A stretch of 64,000 bases of DNA from DATHZQ01 sp965216945 (GTDB taxonomy: Bacteria; Actinomycetota; Acidimicrobiia; Spongiisociales; UBA5794): assembly GCA_965216945.1 (NCBI GenBank), contig CBDCGU010000003.1, positions 1,550,001 through 1,614,000 of the forward strand, in the 5' to 3' direction. Positions within the stretch are counted from its first letter, which is position 1, and each line of letters begins with the position of its first letter. This document shows, in pieces, positions 16,331-25,325 of this stretch. A program made the translations under genes and the position numbers. Under the pieces are notes generated by a model. The model was not told the origin of the DNA, did not search any database, and was given only the letters and a program-made list of their open reading frames with translations.

Positions 16331-18601
16331 GTGACTCTGACCCTCACCATCGCCGCCTACTTCGCGCTCGCCACCGTCATCGCGGTCGGCGGGGCGCGGC
16401 TGCGCCGTGGCCTGCTCCCGCTGGCGATGACGCCCTTTGCTGCCCAGCTCGTGATCGTCGTGACGGGCAGTTGGGACGGTGGGGTAGAGACAACGGAGTG
16501 GCTGCCCACCCTCGGTGTCGATCTGACGTTTCGGGTTGACAGCCTCACCAGGCTGCTCACGGCCGTCGTGGCGGCGATTGGCCTTCTGATCGTGGTCTAC
16601 AGCGGCCGCTATGTCGCCGACGCGGCAAGACGTGTCCGCTTCCTTGCGCTCATCGTGGTTTTCACGGGTGGCATGGCCGGCCTGGTGGCCTCGGACAACA
16701 TCTTCGGGCTCTTCGTCTTCTGGGAGGTCACCACCATTGCGTCGTACCTCCTCATCGGATTCGACGATGCCAAGGCAGGAGCCCGGGCCGCTGCCCTCCA
16801 GGCTGCGCTCGTGACGACGGCAGGCGGCTTGGCGATGCTCGCCGGATTCATCTTGCTTGCCCAAGCGGCGGGGACCCCATCGCTCGGCGGCATCATCGCC
16901 GCTCCTCCCGACGGCACCCTGGGAACGGTGGCCACCGGGCTCGTTCTGCTCGGCGCCTTCACCAAATCGGCGCAGTTCCCGTTTCACTTCTGGCTGCCCG
17001 GAGCCATGGCCGCACCAACACCGGCATCGGCCTACCTCCACTCGGCCACCATGGTCAAGGCGGGCATCGTCTTGCTCGTCCTACTCGCCCCAGGGTTCGC
17101 AGACCAGCCGATCTGGTCGATTGGCGTGACATCCGTCGGCCTCGTCACGATGAGCATGGGAGCTGCGCAGGCATTGCGACAGCACGACCTGAAGCTCCTG
17201 CTCGCACACGGCACGGTGAGCCAGCTTGGCTTCATGGTTGCGCTGATCGGAGTCGGGCTCACCGGAGTCGCACTCGCCGTGCTGGTCGCCCACGCTGTGT
17301 TCAAGGCGGCTCTCTTCCTCGTCGTCGGCGTCATCGACAAGGAGACCGGCACCCGAGACATCCGTCGGCTCTCGGGCCTCCGGCGGTCGAGCCCGGCTCT
17401 CGCCTTCGTTGCTGCCGTTGCAGCTCTCTCCATGGCCGGCATTCCTCCACTGCTCGGATTCGCCACCAAGGAGGCGGCCTTCGATGCGCTCATCACCGAG
17501 GGAGCCTGGGCCGTCCTCGGCATCGGCGCCGTCGCTTCGGCGCTCACCGTCGCTTATGCCGCACGCTTCTGGACGGGCGCCTTCGCAGAGCTGCCGCATC
17601 GTGTCGATAGACCTCGGGTTGGCCGGATCGACCTGGCCCTCCTCGCCCCGCCGGCGCTGCTCGCCGGCGCCTCGATCGTCCTCGGGCTGCTACCGGCGCC
17701 GCTGGGCGAGATGGCGGGCAATGCCACGGACACAACGGTGAAGCTCGTGTTGTGGCCGGGCTGGAAACCGGCCCTCGCCGTATCTGCGGTCGTGGTCGCC
17801 ATGGGTGGTCTGTACCACGTCGCATCGGGGCGGGACTGGGCATCGCCGAACGACGTCCGTCGCCGCATCGAGCGGTGGCGGGTACCGCGCGCCCAGTCGA
17901 TCTACGAGGCGGCGGTCCGCAGTCTCAACACCACCGCCGACCGGGTGACCGGAATCGTGCAAAACGGGTCGCTGCCGGTCTACCTCGCGGTGATCCTGAC
18001 CACCGTGTTCGTCGTGACGGGCACGACGTGGCTGGCGACCCACGATGCCGCACCGGACACGCCCTTCACCAACGGATGGGCGGAGCCTGCCATCGGCGTC
18101 GTCGCCATCGCCGCGGCATTCGCGGCGACGCGGGCACAGCGCCGCATGGCCGCAGCACTGCTCCTCGGCGCCGTGGGCTTCTCGGTTGCCGGCATCTACG
18201 TTTCCTTTGGCGCGCCGGATCTGGCGCTGACGCAACTCCTCGTTGAGACGTTCACGATCGCACTCTTCGCATTTGTGCTGTCACGTCTTCCCCGCCAGTT
18301 CGGCGAAGCGCCGAAATCCCTCTCGCGCCCCGTCAGGTTGACGGTGGCGGCCCTCGCCGGGGTCTTCGTCACCGCGGCGGCGCTGCTCGCCACGTCGGCC
18401 ACCCCGCAACGCACGGTCGCTGAGTTCTACGTCGACCAAGCCGAGCCGGCCGGCGGCCGCAACGTGGTGAACGTGATCTTGACGGACTTTCGCGCCCTCG
18501 ACACGCTCGGGGAGATCATGGTCCTCGCCGCCGCCGGTGTCGGCGTGGCGGCCCTCGTCCGCTCGATCCGCAGTGCGGGCCGCACCGGGGGATCGTCCTG
18601 A
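16331..18601 (+). CDS. mrpA: Mrp Na+/H+ antiporter subunit A
   Basis: 756-aa subunit homologous to complex I NuoL. The proton-channel core spans about residues 90-400 and includes TKSAQFPFHFWLPGAMAAPTP with its conserved Lys, and the motif HSATMVKAGI. The C-terminal 200 residues hold the DUF4040 and MrpB-like helices found in short MrpA proteins. It starts with GTG after an AT-rich divergent promoter. The stop overlaps the mrpB start. It works in the membrane with MrpB-G to export Na+ or K+ using the proton gradient. Confidence 0.93.
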   Translation: MTLTLTIAAYFALATVIAVGGARLRRGLLPLAMTPFAAQLVIVVTGSWDGGVETTEWLPTLGVDLTFRVDSLTRLLTAVVAAIGLLIVVYSGRYVADAARRVRFLALIVVFTGGMAGLVASDNIFGLFVFWEVTTIASYLLIGFDDAKAGARAAALQAALVTTAGGLAMLAGFILLAQAAGTPSLGGIIAAPPDGTLGTVATGLVLLGAFTKSAQFPFHFWLPGAMAAPTPASAYLHSATMVKAGIVLLVLLAPGFADQPIWSIGVTSVGLVTMSMGAAQALRQHDLKLLLAHGTVSQLGFMVALIGVGLTGVALAVLVAHAVFKAALFLVVGVIDKETGTRDIRRLSGLRRSSPALAFVAAVAALSMAGIPPLLGFATKEAAFDALITEGAWAVLGIGAVASALTVAYAARFWTGAFAELPHRVDRPRVGRIDLALLAPPALLAGASIVLGLLPAPLGEMAGNATDTTVKLVLWPGWKPALAVSAVVVAMGGLYHVASGRDWASPNDVRRRIERWRVPRAQSIYEAAVRSLNTTADRVTGIVQNGSLPVYLAVILTTVFVVTGTTWLATHDAAPDTPFTNGWAEPAIGVVAIAAAFAATRAQRRMAAALLLGAVGFSVAGIYVSFGAPDLALTQLLVETFTIALFAFVLSRLPRQFGEAPKSLSRPVRLTVAALAGVFVTAAALLATSATPQRTVAEFYVDQAEPAGGRNVVNVILTDFRALDTLGEIMVLAAAGVGVAALVRSIRSAGRTGGSS

Positions 18602-19032
18602 TGCACATCCGCTTCTCGCCCCTCCTCGCCACCGGCGCCCGGACGATGGTGCCGACACTCGTCGTGTTCTCGCTGTACCTCCTGATCGTCGGTCACGACA
18701 TGCCTGGAGGTGGATTCGCCGGCGGTCTTCTCGGCTCTGCGGCCCTCCTCCTCGTCTACTTGGCTTTTGGTGACCGCGGAGTCCGGCGGGCGCTGCCCAC
18801 CGAGCCCGAAATCGTCCTGGGTGCCGGTCTCGCCGTGGCCGTCGGAGCCGGGGCGATTGGATTGGTGCTCGGCGATGCGTTCCTCGACGGCCTCAGCCTG
18901 GCGGCAGACATCTGGGGCCTCGGGCGGGTGAAGCTGACGACGGTGCTGCTGTTCGACCTGGGTGTCTACCTCGTGGTGCTGGGGCTGATCGCCACGACGA
19001 TCGTCCATCTCGGCGGAGAGGATCGGGGATGA
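18601..19032 (+). CDS. mrpB: Mrp antiporter subunit B
   Basis: 143-aa MnhB-family membrane protein with four helices and the conserved VVFSLYLLIVGHDMPGGGFAG-like region early in the chain, where the PGGGFAGG motif is diagnostic. The start shares one base with the mrpA stop (TGATG) and its end overlaps mrpC by 4 nt. Confidence 0.92.
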   Translation: MHIRFSPLLATGARTMVPTLVVFSLYLLIVGHDMPGGGFAGGLLGSAALLLVYLAFGDRGVRRALPTEPEIVLGAGLAVAVGAGAIGLVLGDAFLDGLSLAADIWGLGRVKLTTVLLFDLGVYLVVLGLIATTIVHLGGEDRG

Positions 19033-19400
19033 GCGTCGTCATCGCCGTCACGGCAGGAGCTCTCTTCGCAACGGGCACGTACCTGCTGCTGCAGAAACTG
19101 CTCAGCAGGATCATCGTGGGGCTCGGACTCATCGCCCATGCCGCCAACCTGCTGCTCCTCGGCTCCGGGGGCAGGCCCGGCGAACCCCCGATCCTGGACG
19201 ATGGCGCCGCCGGCCCGTTCTCCGACCCGTTGGAGCAAGCGCTCGTCTTGACGGCCATCGTCATCACTTTTGGAGTCACCGCGTTCTTGCTGGCGCTCGC
19301 CCACCGCTCTTGGAACGAGCACGGCGTCGACGAGGTGGAAGACGACGTCGAAGACCGCCGCATCGCTCGTCTCGGACGGCGGAAACGAGACACGTCATGA
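19029..19400 (+). CDS. mrpC: Mrp antiporter subunit C
   Basis: 123-aa NuoK-like subunit with three helices and the motif GLGLIAHAANLLLLGSGG. The typical PLEQALVLTAIVITFGVTAF segment is also present, where NuoK relatives have PLPQALVLTAIVI. A charged, acidic tail follows. Overlaps both neighbours by ATGA. Confidence 0.92.
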   Translation: MSVVIAVTAGALFATGTYLLLQKLLSRIIVGLGLIAHAANLLLLGSGGRPGEPPILDDGAAGPFSDPLEQALVLTAIVITFGVTAFLLALAHRSWNEHGVDEVEDDVEDRRIARLGRRKRDTS

Positions 19401-20869
19401 GCGCGCTGCTCACCCTCGCGATTGCGGTGCCGATGCTCGGCGCAGCGATGTCACTACTGACCTTGCGCCACCTCGCCGCACAGCATGCGGTGAGCATCGC
19501 CGCCACGGCCGTCCTCGCTGCGATCGCCGGCTGGCTGCTGGTCGCCGTGGACCGGACTGGAGCGATCGTCGCTGAAGTCGGCGGATGGGACGCCCCCTTC
19601 GGGATCGCACTCGTCGCCGACCGGTTGGCTGTGCTGCTGCTGTTTGCCGCATCGGCCGCACTGCTCGCCGTATTGGTCTACGCCGTGAGCCAGCGATCGA
19701 GCGACGAGGAGCTGCGCGGCTTCCATGCCGTATACCAGATGCTGTCCGCAGGTGTGGCGCTGGCCTTGCTCACGGGCGACCTGTTCACCCTCTTCGTGGC
19801 CTTCGAGATCATGCTCGTGGCGAGCTATGTGCTCCTGACGTACCGCGCCGGTGGCGAGCAGACCCGGGCGACGATCTCCTACGTGGTGATCGGCCTCGTG
19901 GCGTCGGCGTTGCTCCTCACGACGATCGCCCTCATCTATGCCGTCACCGGCACCGTCAACATCGCCGACCTGACGAGCCGGCTGGATACGGCGCCCGTGG
20001 GGATGCGGGCGGGTCTGGGGTGGATGCTGTTTCTCGTGTTCGGTATCAAGGCGGCGATCTTCCCGCTGTTCTTCTGGCTGCCCGACTCATACCCGGTCGC
20101 ACCGACGCCGGTCACGGCCGTCTTTGCCGGGCTGCTCACCAAGATCGGCGTGTACGCCATCGTGCGCACACAGACACTGCTGTTCCCCAGCGACGGTGCG
20201 GTGACGCTCATGCTGATCATCGCCGGCCTCACGATGATCGTCGGCGTACTCGGTGCGATCGCACAGAAGGACATGAAGCGCATCCTTTCCTTTCACATCG
20301 TGAGCCAGATCGGCTACATGATCATGGGACTCGGCTTCTTCACGGTCGCCGGTGTATCGGCTGCGATCGTGTTCGTCGTCCACCAGATCGTCGTGAAGGC
20401 CTCGCTCTTCCTCGTGGGCGGTCTCGTCGAGGAGACGGAGGGCACCAGCGCCATCGACGGCGTCGATGGCGTCGCCCACCGCTCGCCCGCGATCGCCGCG
20501 ATGTTCTTGCTCGCCGCGCTGAGCCTCGCCGGCTTCCCCCCGTTCTCCGGTTTCGTCGGGAAGCTGGCGCTCGTGCAGGCCGGGCTCTCGGCAGAACGCT
20601 GGATCGTGGTCGGCGTCTCGCTCGTCGCCAGTGTGCTGACGCTTTTCTCGATGTCGAAGATCTGGTCCGGCGTGTTCTGGGGTCGGAGCGGCGACTCCCC
20701 CATCACCCGGCCGGCGCGCGGGATGTCGTATGCAACCGCCGGCCTGATCGCCCTCTCGATTGCGATTGCGGTCGCCGGTGAACCCCTCATCGGCTACGCC
20801 GAGCGTGCAGCGCGTGAGCTGCTCGAGCCGGGGGCTTACCGCAACCTGGTCCTGGGAGTGGGCTCATGA
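19397..20869 (+). CDS. mrpD: Mrp antiporter subunit D
   Basis: 490-aa NuoM/NuoN-like proton-channel subunit with about fourteen helices. Conserved elements include FGIKAAIFPLFFWLPDSYP with the functional Lys, TPVTAVFAGLLTKIGVYA, and LSFHIVSQIGYM. The ATG at 19397 overlaps mrpC (ATGA); the longer frame to its left is a shadow. Together with MrpA it should form the ion-translocating part of the complex. Confidence 0.93.
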   Translation: MSALLTLAIAVPMLGAAMSLLTLRHLAAQHAVSIAATAVLAAIAGWLLVAVDRTGAIVAEVGGWDAPFGIALVADRLAVLLLFAASAALLAVLVYAVSQRSSDEELRGFHAVYQMLSAGVALALLTGDLFTLFVAFEIMLVASYVLLTYRAGGEQTRATISYVVIGLVASALLLTTIALIYAVTGTVNIADLTSRLDTAPVGMRAGLGWMLFLVFGIKAAIFPLFFWLPDSYPVAPTPVTAVFAGLLTKIGVYAIVRTQTLLFPSDGAVTLMLIIAGLTMIVGVLGAIAQKDMKRILSFHIVSQIGYMIMGLGFFTVAGVSAAIVFVVHQIVVKASLFLVGGLVEETEGTSAIDGVDGVAHRSPAIAAMFLLAALSLAGFPPFSGFVGKLALVQAGLSAERWIVVGVSLVASVLTLFSMSKIWSGVFWGRSGDSPITRPARGMSYATAGLIALSIAIAVAGEPLIGYAERAARELLEPGAYRNLVLGVGS

Positions 20870-21132
20870 TCGTGGCATCGACCGTCGCTGCCGTTCTCTT
20901 GGCCATCGGCGCCGCCACCGCTCTGATCCGGGTGGTGCGTGGGCCGTCGGTCGCCGATCGCATGGTGGCGCTCGACACCCTGCTCTTCATCGGAGTCGGT
21001 GCTCTCGGCGTCCATGTCGTCCGCACCGGAGACACGACCTACGTCGGCGTGCTGGTGATCGCCGTGCTCATCGCGTTCATCGGCACCCTGATCGTGGCCA
21101 GGTACATCGAGGCGGAGACCGACCGCTCGTGA
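20866..21132 (+). CDS. mrpF: Mrp antiporter subunit F
   Basis: 88-aa three-helix subunit with the family motif RVVRGPSVADRMVALDTL, and Asp/Arg residues in the first loop. It overlaps mrpD by ATGA and the fused mrpG-mrpE gene by 4 nt. Confidence 0.92.
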   Translation: MIVASTVAAVLLAIGAATALIRVVRGPSVADRMVALDTLLFIGVGALGVHVVRTGDTTYVGVLVIAVLIAFIGTLIVARYIEAETDRS

Positions 21133-21998
21133 TCGACGTCATCGCTGCGATCCTGCTGGTCGTCGGAGCGCTCCTGACCGCCCTGGGCGCCCTGGGACTC
21201 CTCCGCTTCCCCGACGTGTTCACCCGAATGCACGCCGCCACCAAGGCAGCCACCGTCGGCGTGGTCGGGATGACGGCCGCAGCTGCGGCCGAGGCCGGGG
21301 CGCCGTCCGGGGTCCTCGTCCTGGTGCTCGTGATTGCATTGCTGTTTCTCTCCGGGCCGCTCGGCATGAGCCTTCTCGCCCGCGCCGTGTACCACGACCC
21401 GGAGACACCACGCATGCCTTCCACCCAGGAGCCGGCCCTGGAGCTGCCGCTGCCCGAGTCGACCTCCGTCCAGCGCACCGGCGGCACCAGCCGCTGGCTT
21501 GCGTTGTGGCTCCTGATCGCCTGGATCGCACTCTTTGGATCGTTGCGGCTGAACGTCGTCGCCGGGGGGATCGTGGTCGCCGGAGCCGTAGCCGTCACCC
21601 TCCGCTCCATGGCACCTCGCTGGCCCCGGGCACTCCTCCATCCGCTGGCGGTACTGCGCTTCGCCGGTCACTTCATCTGGCAACTCACGGTTTCCACGTG
21701 GGATGTGGTCCGCCTGATGGCGGTGCCGTCGCATCGGTTGGCGCCGGCGATCATCGAGGTGCCGTTGCTGGTGCATACGAGGAACGAGGTGACCCTGCTG
21801 ATGAACGCCGTCTCCTTCACTCCCGGCAGCGTTGCGCTCGAGCTCCACCACGACCGCTTGTACCTGCACGTGCTCTCGACACGGAGCCCCGCCGAGGTCG
21901 TCGGCGAGATCAACACGCTGCAGCGGCTGATCTCCGATGCGTTCAGCGGAGGGCGAAGGAGCAAGCGTCATTCGTATCATGCAAATGATGACGTATGA
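21129..21998 (+). CDS. Fused Mrp antiporter subunits G and E
   Basis: 289-aa protein. Residues 1 to about 95 are MrpG: three helices with GLLRFPDVFTRMHAATKAAT. After a Pro-rich linker (about 96-115), residues 120-270 are MrpE: hydrophobic helices, then FIWQLTVSTWDVVRLM, LMNAVSFTPGSVALEL and LYLHVLSTR. No stop codon or start site separates the two, so they are made as one chain, completing the A-B-C-D-F-G-E set. GTG start overlapping the mrpF stop. Other operons usually encode E and G separately and in the order A-B-C-D-E-F-G. Confidence 0.88.
   Translation: MIDVIAAILLVVGALLTALGALGLLRFPDVFTRMHAATKAATVGVVGMTAAAAAEAGAPSGVLVLVLVIALLFLSGPLGMSLLARAVYHDPETPRMPSTQEPALELPLPESTSVQRTGGTSRWLALWLLIAWIALFGSLRLNVVAGGIVVAGAVAVTLRSMAPRWPRALLHPLAVLRFAGHFIWQLTVSTWDVVRLMAVPSHRLAPAIIEVPLLVHTRNEVTLLMNAVSFTPGSVALELHHDRLYLHVLSTRSPAEVVGEINTLQRLISDAFSGGRRSKRHSYHANDDV
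21976..21989. promoter_or_regulatory. Palindrome upstream of winged-helix gene
   Basis: ATCAT-GCAA-ATGAT, inside the 3' end of the mrpG-E fusion gene and 20 nt before the regulator start. A possible autoregulatory site. Confidence 0.3.
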
Positions 21999-22008
21999 TG
22001 AGGGACGT

Positions 22009-22290
22009 ATGACGACACGCAACTGGACATTCCTCACGAATCACTCCCACACGCTGCTGTGTATCGCCGAGGATCCGGACATCCGGCTCCGCGACATCGC
22101 GGCACAGGTGGGCATCACAGAACGAGCCGCACAGCGGATCGTTGCCGAGCTCGAGGAGGCCGGCTACATCTCGCACGAGAAGGTGGGCCGCCGCAACCAT
22201 TACGAGGTGCACGAGGACCGCCCGCTCCGACATCCGCTCGAGGATCATCTCGAGATCGCAGTGCTCTTGAAGGCGCTCACCTCGCACTAG
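22009..22290 (+). CDS. Small winged-helix regulator
   Basis: 93-aa DNA-binding protein consisting of little more than a helix-turn-helix: IRLRDIAAQVGITERAAQRIVAELEEAG followed by a wing (GYISHEKVGRRNHYEV). It resembles minimal MarR or ArsR-type domains and has no visible ligand or metal site. I chose the ATG at 22009, behind GAGGG. An in-frame ATG at 21985 lies inside a small palindrome. It directly follows the Mrp operon by 10 nt and may regulate it or itself. Confidence 0.8.
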   Translation: MTTRNWTFLTNHSHTLLCIAEDPDIRLRDIAAQVGITERAAQRIVAELEEAGYISHEKVGRRNHYEVHEDRPLRHPLEDHLEIAVLLKALTSH

Positions 22291-22326
22291 CAGGGTGAGG
22301 AGTCGGCGCCCGGCTCCCCGCCGTTT

Positions 22327-22332
22327 TAGGCT
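22327..22332 (+). promoter_or_regulatory. -10 box of probable leaderless M20 peptidase mRNA
   Basis: TAGGCT, 6 nt before the ATG at 22339. Confidence 0.5.
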
Positions 22333-22338
22333 GGCGGA

Positions 22339-23808
22339 ATGACCCCATCTGCCGCTGTTGCCGCGGCTCGTTCCCACCGCACCGCCCACGGAGCTGCCAT
22401 CGTGCGGGACTTCGCCGAGCTGCTCGCCATTGCCAACGTCACCGGCGACGTGGCCGCCCTGGAGGTCAATGCCGCAGAGCTGGCAAGACGCTTCACCGAG
22501 CGGGGTGCACAGATGCGCACCGAGCAGTTGCCCGGGTGTGCGCCGGTGGTGGTGGGGATGTTGCCCGCCCAGCAGGCACCACAGCGGCGGTTCGGCATGT
22601 ACGTGCACTACGACGGGCAGCCCGTCGACCCGGTGAAGTGGGCCTCCGATCCGTTCACACCGACGCTGCGAACTGGACCCCACGACCGGGGCGGGAGGAC
22701 CGTCGCCCTTCCCATCGATGGAGGCGGCGTCGACCCGGATTGGCGCCTCTACGCCCGCGGAGCCGCCGATGACAAGGCGCCATTCGCCGCCGTGCTGGCT
22801 GCCGTCGACGCCCTCGCCGCGGCGGGCATCGCCCGAACCACCGAGCTCGTGTTCCTCTTCGAGGGCCAGGAGGAATCCGGCTCACCCGACCTCCGCCGCT
22901 ACATGGACTCTCTCTCAGGGGAGCTCGCCGCCGATCTCTGGTTGATCTGCGACGGCCCGGTGCATCCCACAGGTCGCCCTCAGGTGGTGTTCGGGGTGCG
23001 GGGTTACTGCGGCTTCGAGCTCACAGTGTACGGCCCCGAGCAGGAGCTGCACAGTGGCCACTTCGGCAACTGGGTCCCCAACCCGGCGCTCGAACTGGCC
23101 CGGCTGCTGGCAACGTGCAAGGACGGTATGGGCAACGTGTTGATCGACGGGTTCAACGACTCGACGTTGCCCATCACCGACGCCGACCTCGCTGCGATCG
23201 CCGCGCTGCCGCGTGTCGAAGACCGCTATCGAACCGACCTGGGGTTTGCGACGCCGGAGCCCGCATCCGGCAGCTACATGGAGCAACTCCTGCGCCCGAC
23301 GTTCAATGTACGCGGGCTGGCCGCGGCAACGACCGGAACGGGGGCGCGCAACGTGATTCCCACCTCGGCCTCCGCATCGGTGGACATCCGGCTGGCGGTA
23401 GGCAACGACCCTGCGGCCATGCTCGACCTGGTGGAGGCGCATCTCGAGCGACAGGGCTACCGGGTGCTGGATCGGGAGCCGTCTCCCGACGAGAGGCGAT
23501 CGCATCGCCATCTGGCCCGGCTGCAACGCGATACCGGCTACCCGGCTGCCCGCAGCCCCATCGATCTCCCGGCCGGCGACGCCGTGGTGCGGGCTGCCGC
23601 GGCGACAGGCACGGGCGATGTCGTGCGACTCCCGACGTTCGGTGGCTCGGTGCCGCTCCATGACTTCAACGAGGCCCTGGGCACACCCGTGGTGATCCTG
23701 CCGATTGCCAACTACGACAACAACCAGCACGGGCCCAACGAGAACCTGCGCCTCGGCAACCTCTGGTACGGCATGGATCTGTGGGCGGCGCTGCTGGCCG
23801 GGGCATGA
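22339..23808 (+). CDS. M20-family metallopeptidase (dipeptidase-like)
   Basis: 489-aa di-zinc amidohydrolase. Metal and catalytic motifs: YVHYDGQPVDP (His and Asp), ARGAADDKAPF, FEGQEESGSPDL (the catalytic Glu pair), HSGHFGNWVPNP at the start of the dimerisation domain, and HGPNENLRLGN near the C terminus. Length and motifs match the M20 carnosinase/dipeptidase branch. The stop overlaps the next start. The natural substrate is not visible. Confidence 0.9.
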   Translation: MTPSAAVAAARSHRTAHGAAIVRDFAELLAIANVTGDVAALEVNAAELARRFTERGAQMRTEQLPGCAPVVVGMLPAQQAPQRRFGMYVHYDGQPVDPVKWASDPFTPTLRTGPHDRGGRTVALPIDGGGVDPDWRLYARGAADDKAPFAAVLAAVDALAAAGIARTTELVFLFEGQEESGSPDLRRYMDSLSGELAADLWLICDGPVHPTGRPQVVFGVRGYCGFELTVYGPEQELHSGHFGNWVPNPALELARLLATCKDGMGNVLIDGFNDSTLPITDADLAAIAALPRVEDRYRTDLGFATPEPASGSYMEQLLRPTFNVRGLAAATTGTGARNVIPTSASASVDIRLAVGNDPAAMLDLVEAHLERQGYRVLDREPSPDERRSHRHLARLQRDTGYPAARSPIDLPAGDAVVRAAAATGTGDVVRLPTFGGSVPLHDFNEALGTPVVILPIANYDNNQHGPNENLRLGNLWYGMDLWAALLAGA

Positions 23809-24281
23809 CCGACCCCGCCCTCGACCATCTCGCCCGCCTCGGCCTTGCCCACACGGTCGTCGAATACGGCCCGGTCTCCAGCGCCGCGGAGGCGGCCGCG
23901 GCGCGTGGCATCGAGTTGCGCCAGCTCATCAAGACCCTGGTGGTGCGCCGCGGGGCGGACGACTACGTCTTCGTGATGATCACCGGCGACACGACGGTCG
24001 ACTGGAAGAAGCTGCGGGCGGCGCTCGGCGTTCGCAGGCTGACCATGCCCGGTGCGGGTGAGGCCCGAGACGCGACGGGCTACGAGCGCGGGACGATCAC
24101 GCCGCTCGGGGCGAGTAAGGACTGGCCCGTCGTCGCCGACCGGCGGGTCGCTGCATCCCGGCTCATCTCGCTCGGATCGGGCCGGCACGGGCGCGCCATC
24201 AACGTCGATGCGACGGCGCTGCTCGCAGCCCTGCACGCATCCTCTGCCGACGTCGCAGACCCGATCGACACCGTCGAGTAG
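23805..24281 (+). CDS. YbaK/EbsC-family aminoacyl-tRNA deacylase
   Basis: 158-aa editing domain that removes wrongly attached amino acids from tRNA (Cys- or Ala-tRNA(Pro) type). The conserved Lys lies in LIKTLVV at residue 43, followed by FVMITGDTTVDWKKL and a TPLG segment; the end matches the compact YbaK fold. The ATG at 23805 overlaps the peptidase stop (ATGA), so the genes are cotranscribed. Confidence 0.88.
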   Translation: MTDPALDHLARLGLAHTVVEYGPVSSAAEAAAARGIELRQLIKTLVVRRGADDYVFVMITGDTTVDWKKLRAALGVRRLTMPGAGEARDATGYERGTITPLGASKDWPVVADRRVAASRLISLGSGRHGRAINVDATALLAALHASSADVADPIDTVE

Positions 24282-24284
24282 CCT
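24279..24284 (+). promoter_or_regulatory. -10 box of probable leaderless CDF transporter mRNA
   Basis: TAGCCT overlapping the preceding stop codon, 8 nt before the ATG at 24293. Confidence 0.45.
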
Positions 24285-24292
24285 GCCCGCCC

Positions 24293-25261
24293 ATGGCAAC
24301 AGGTAGCGGGACCAAGGCGATCCTGGCGGCGTTCTTCGCCAATCTCGGGATCGGAATCGCCAAACTCATCGGCTGGGGATTCACCCGGGCATCGTCGATG
24401 CTCGCCGAGGCGATCCACTCGTTCGCAGACACCAGCAATCAGGCGCTGCTGCTCTTGGGTGGCCGGCGCGCCGCAAAGGACGCAGACGAGGCTTTCCAAT
24501 TCGGATACACGCGGGAGCGCTACTTCTGGTCGTTCGTCGTGTCGATGGTGCTGTTCACGCTCGGCTCGCTGTTTGCGATCTGGGAGGGCATCCAGAAGAT
24601 CCGGCACCCCCACGAGATCGAGTCGCCGATCTGGGCGTTCGCCATCCTCGGTCTCGGCATCGTGCTCGAGGGCTTCTCATTCCGCACCGCCGTCAACGAA
24701 TCCCAGCCGCTCCGGGAGGGCCGCTCGTGGTGGCAGTTCATTCGCACCGCTCGTGTCCCCGAGTTGCCGGTCGTGCTGCTGGAGGACTTGGGTGCGCTGA
24801 CCGGTCTCGTCCTCGCTTTCGCCGCGGTGGCGCTCGCCGTCGTCACAGAGAACGCCGTGTGGGACGGTGTCGGCACGTTGAGCATCGGCATCTTGTTGGG
24901 GATCATCGCCGTCATCCTCGCCATCGAGATGAAGGGCATGCTCATCGGCGAGTCCGCCAGACCCGAGGTCCTGCGCAAGATCGAAGGGGCCATCGGGGAG
25001 GCGCCGCACGTCGAGCGTCTGATCGACGTGCGCACCCAGTTTCTCGGCCCCGACGACCTCCTCGTCGCGTGCAAGGTCGAGTTCCACGATGCGCTGAGTG
25101 CGGACCAGGTGGCGCTGGCGATCCGCGACGTGGAGCTGGCGATCATCGACGCTGCCCCGTACGCCCGCCCCATCTACATCGAGCCCGACTTCGTCGAGGT
25201 CGACGAAGCGTCGCTGGCAGTGCCCGGCGCCGACGAGCAGCACCCGGAGGAGCACCACTGA
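24293..25261 (+). CDS. Cation diffusion facilitator transporter (ZnT9-like)
   Basis: 322-aa metal/proton antiporter with six helices. The first metal site is in HSFADTSNQALL (HxxxD). The second helix pair carries LLEDLGALTG instead of the usual HxxxD, the variant seen in the SLC30A9/ZnT9 branch. A cytoplasmic ferredoxin-like domain spans about residues 220-300, and the tail ends with several His residues. It probably exports Zn2+, Co2+ or Mn2+; the altered second site leaves the ion open. Confidence 0.87.
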   Translation: MATGSGTKAILAAFFANLGIGIAKLIGWGFTRASSMLAEAIHSFADTSNQALLLLGGRRAAKDADEAFQFGYTRERYFWSFVVSMVLFTLGSLFAIWEGIQKIRHPHEIESPIWAFAILGLGIVLEGFSFRTAVNESQPLREGRSWWQFIRTARVPELPVVLLEDLGALTGLVLAFAAVALAVVTENAVWDGVGTLSIGILLGIIAVILAIEMKGMLIGESARPEVLRKIEGAIGEAPHVERLIDVRTQFLGPDDLLVACKVEFHDALSADQVALAIRDVELAIIDAAPYARPIYIEPDFVEVDEASLAVPGADEQHPEEHH

Positions 25262-25325
25262 GGACCGGCCGGCGGCGAGCACCGCCACGGTATCTTGAGT
25301 GCCTCAACGCCACTCGAGGATGACC

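Noticed and set aside
25262..25325. Possible SAM riboswitch before metB
   Set aside because: 64 nt is too short and no SAM-type fold is seen.
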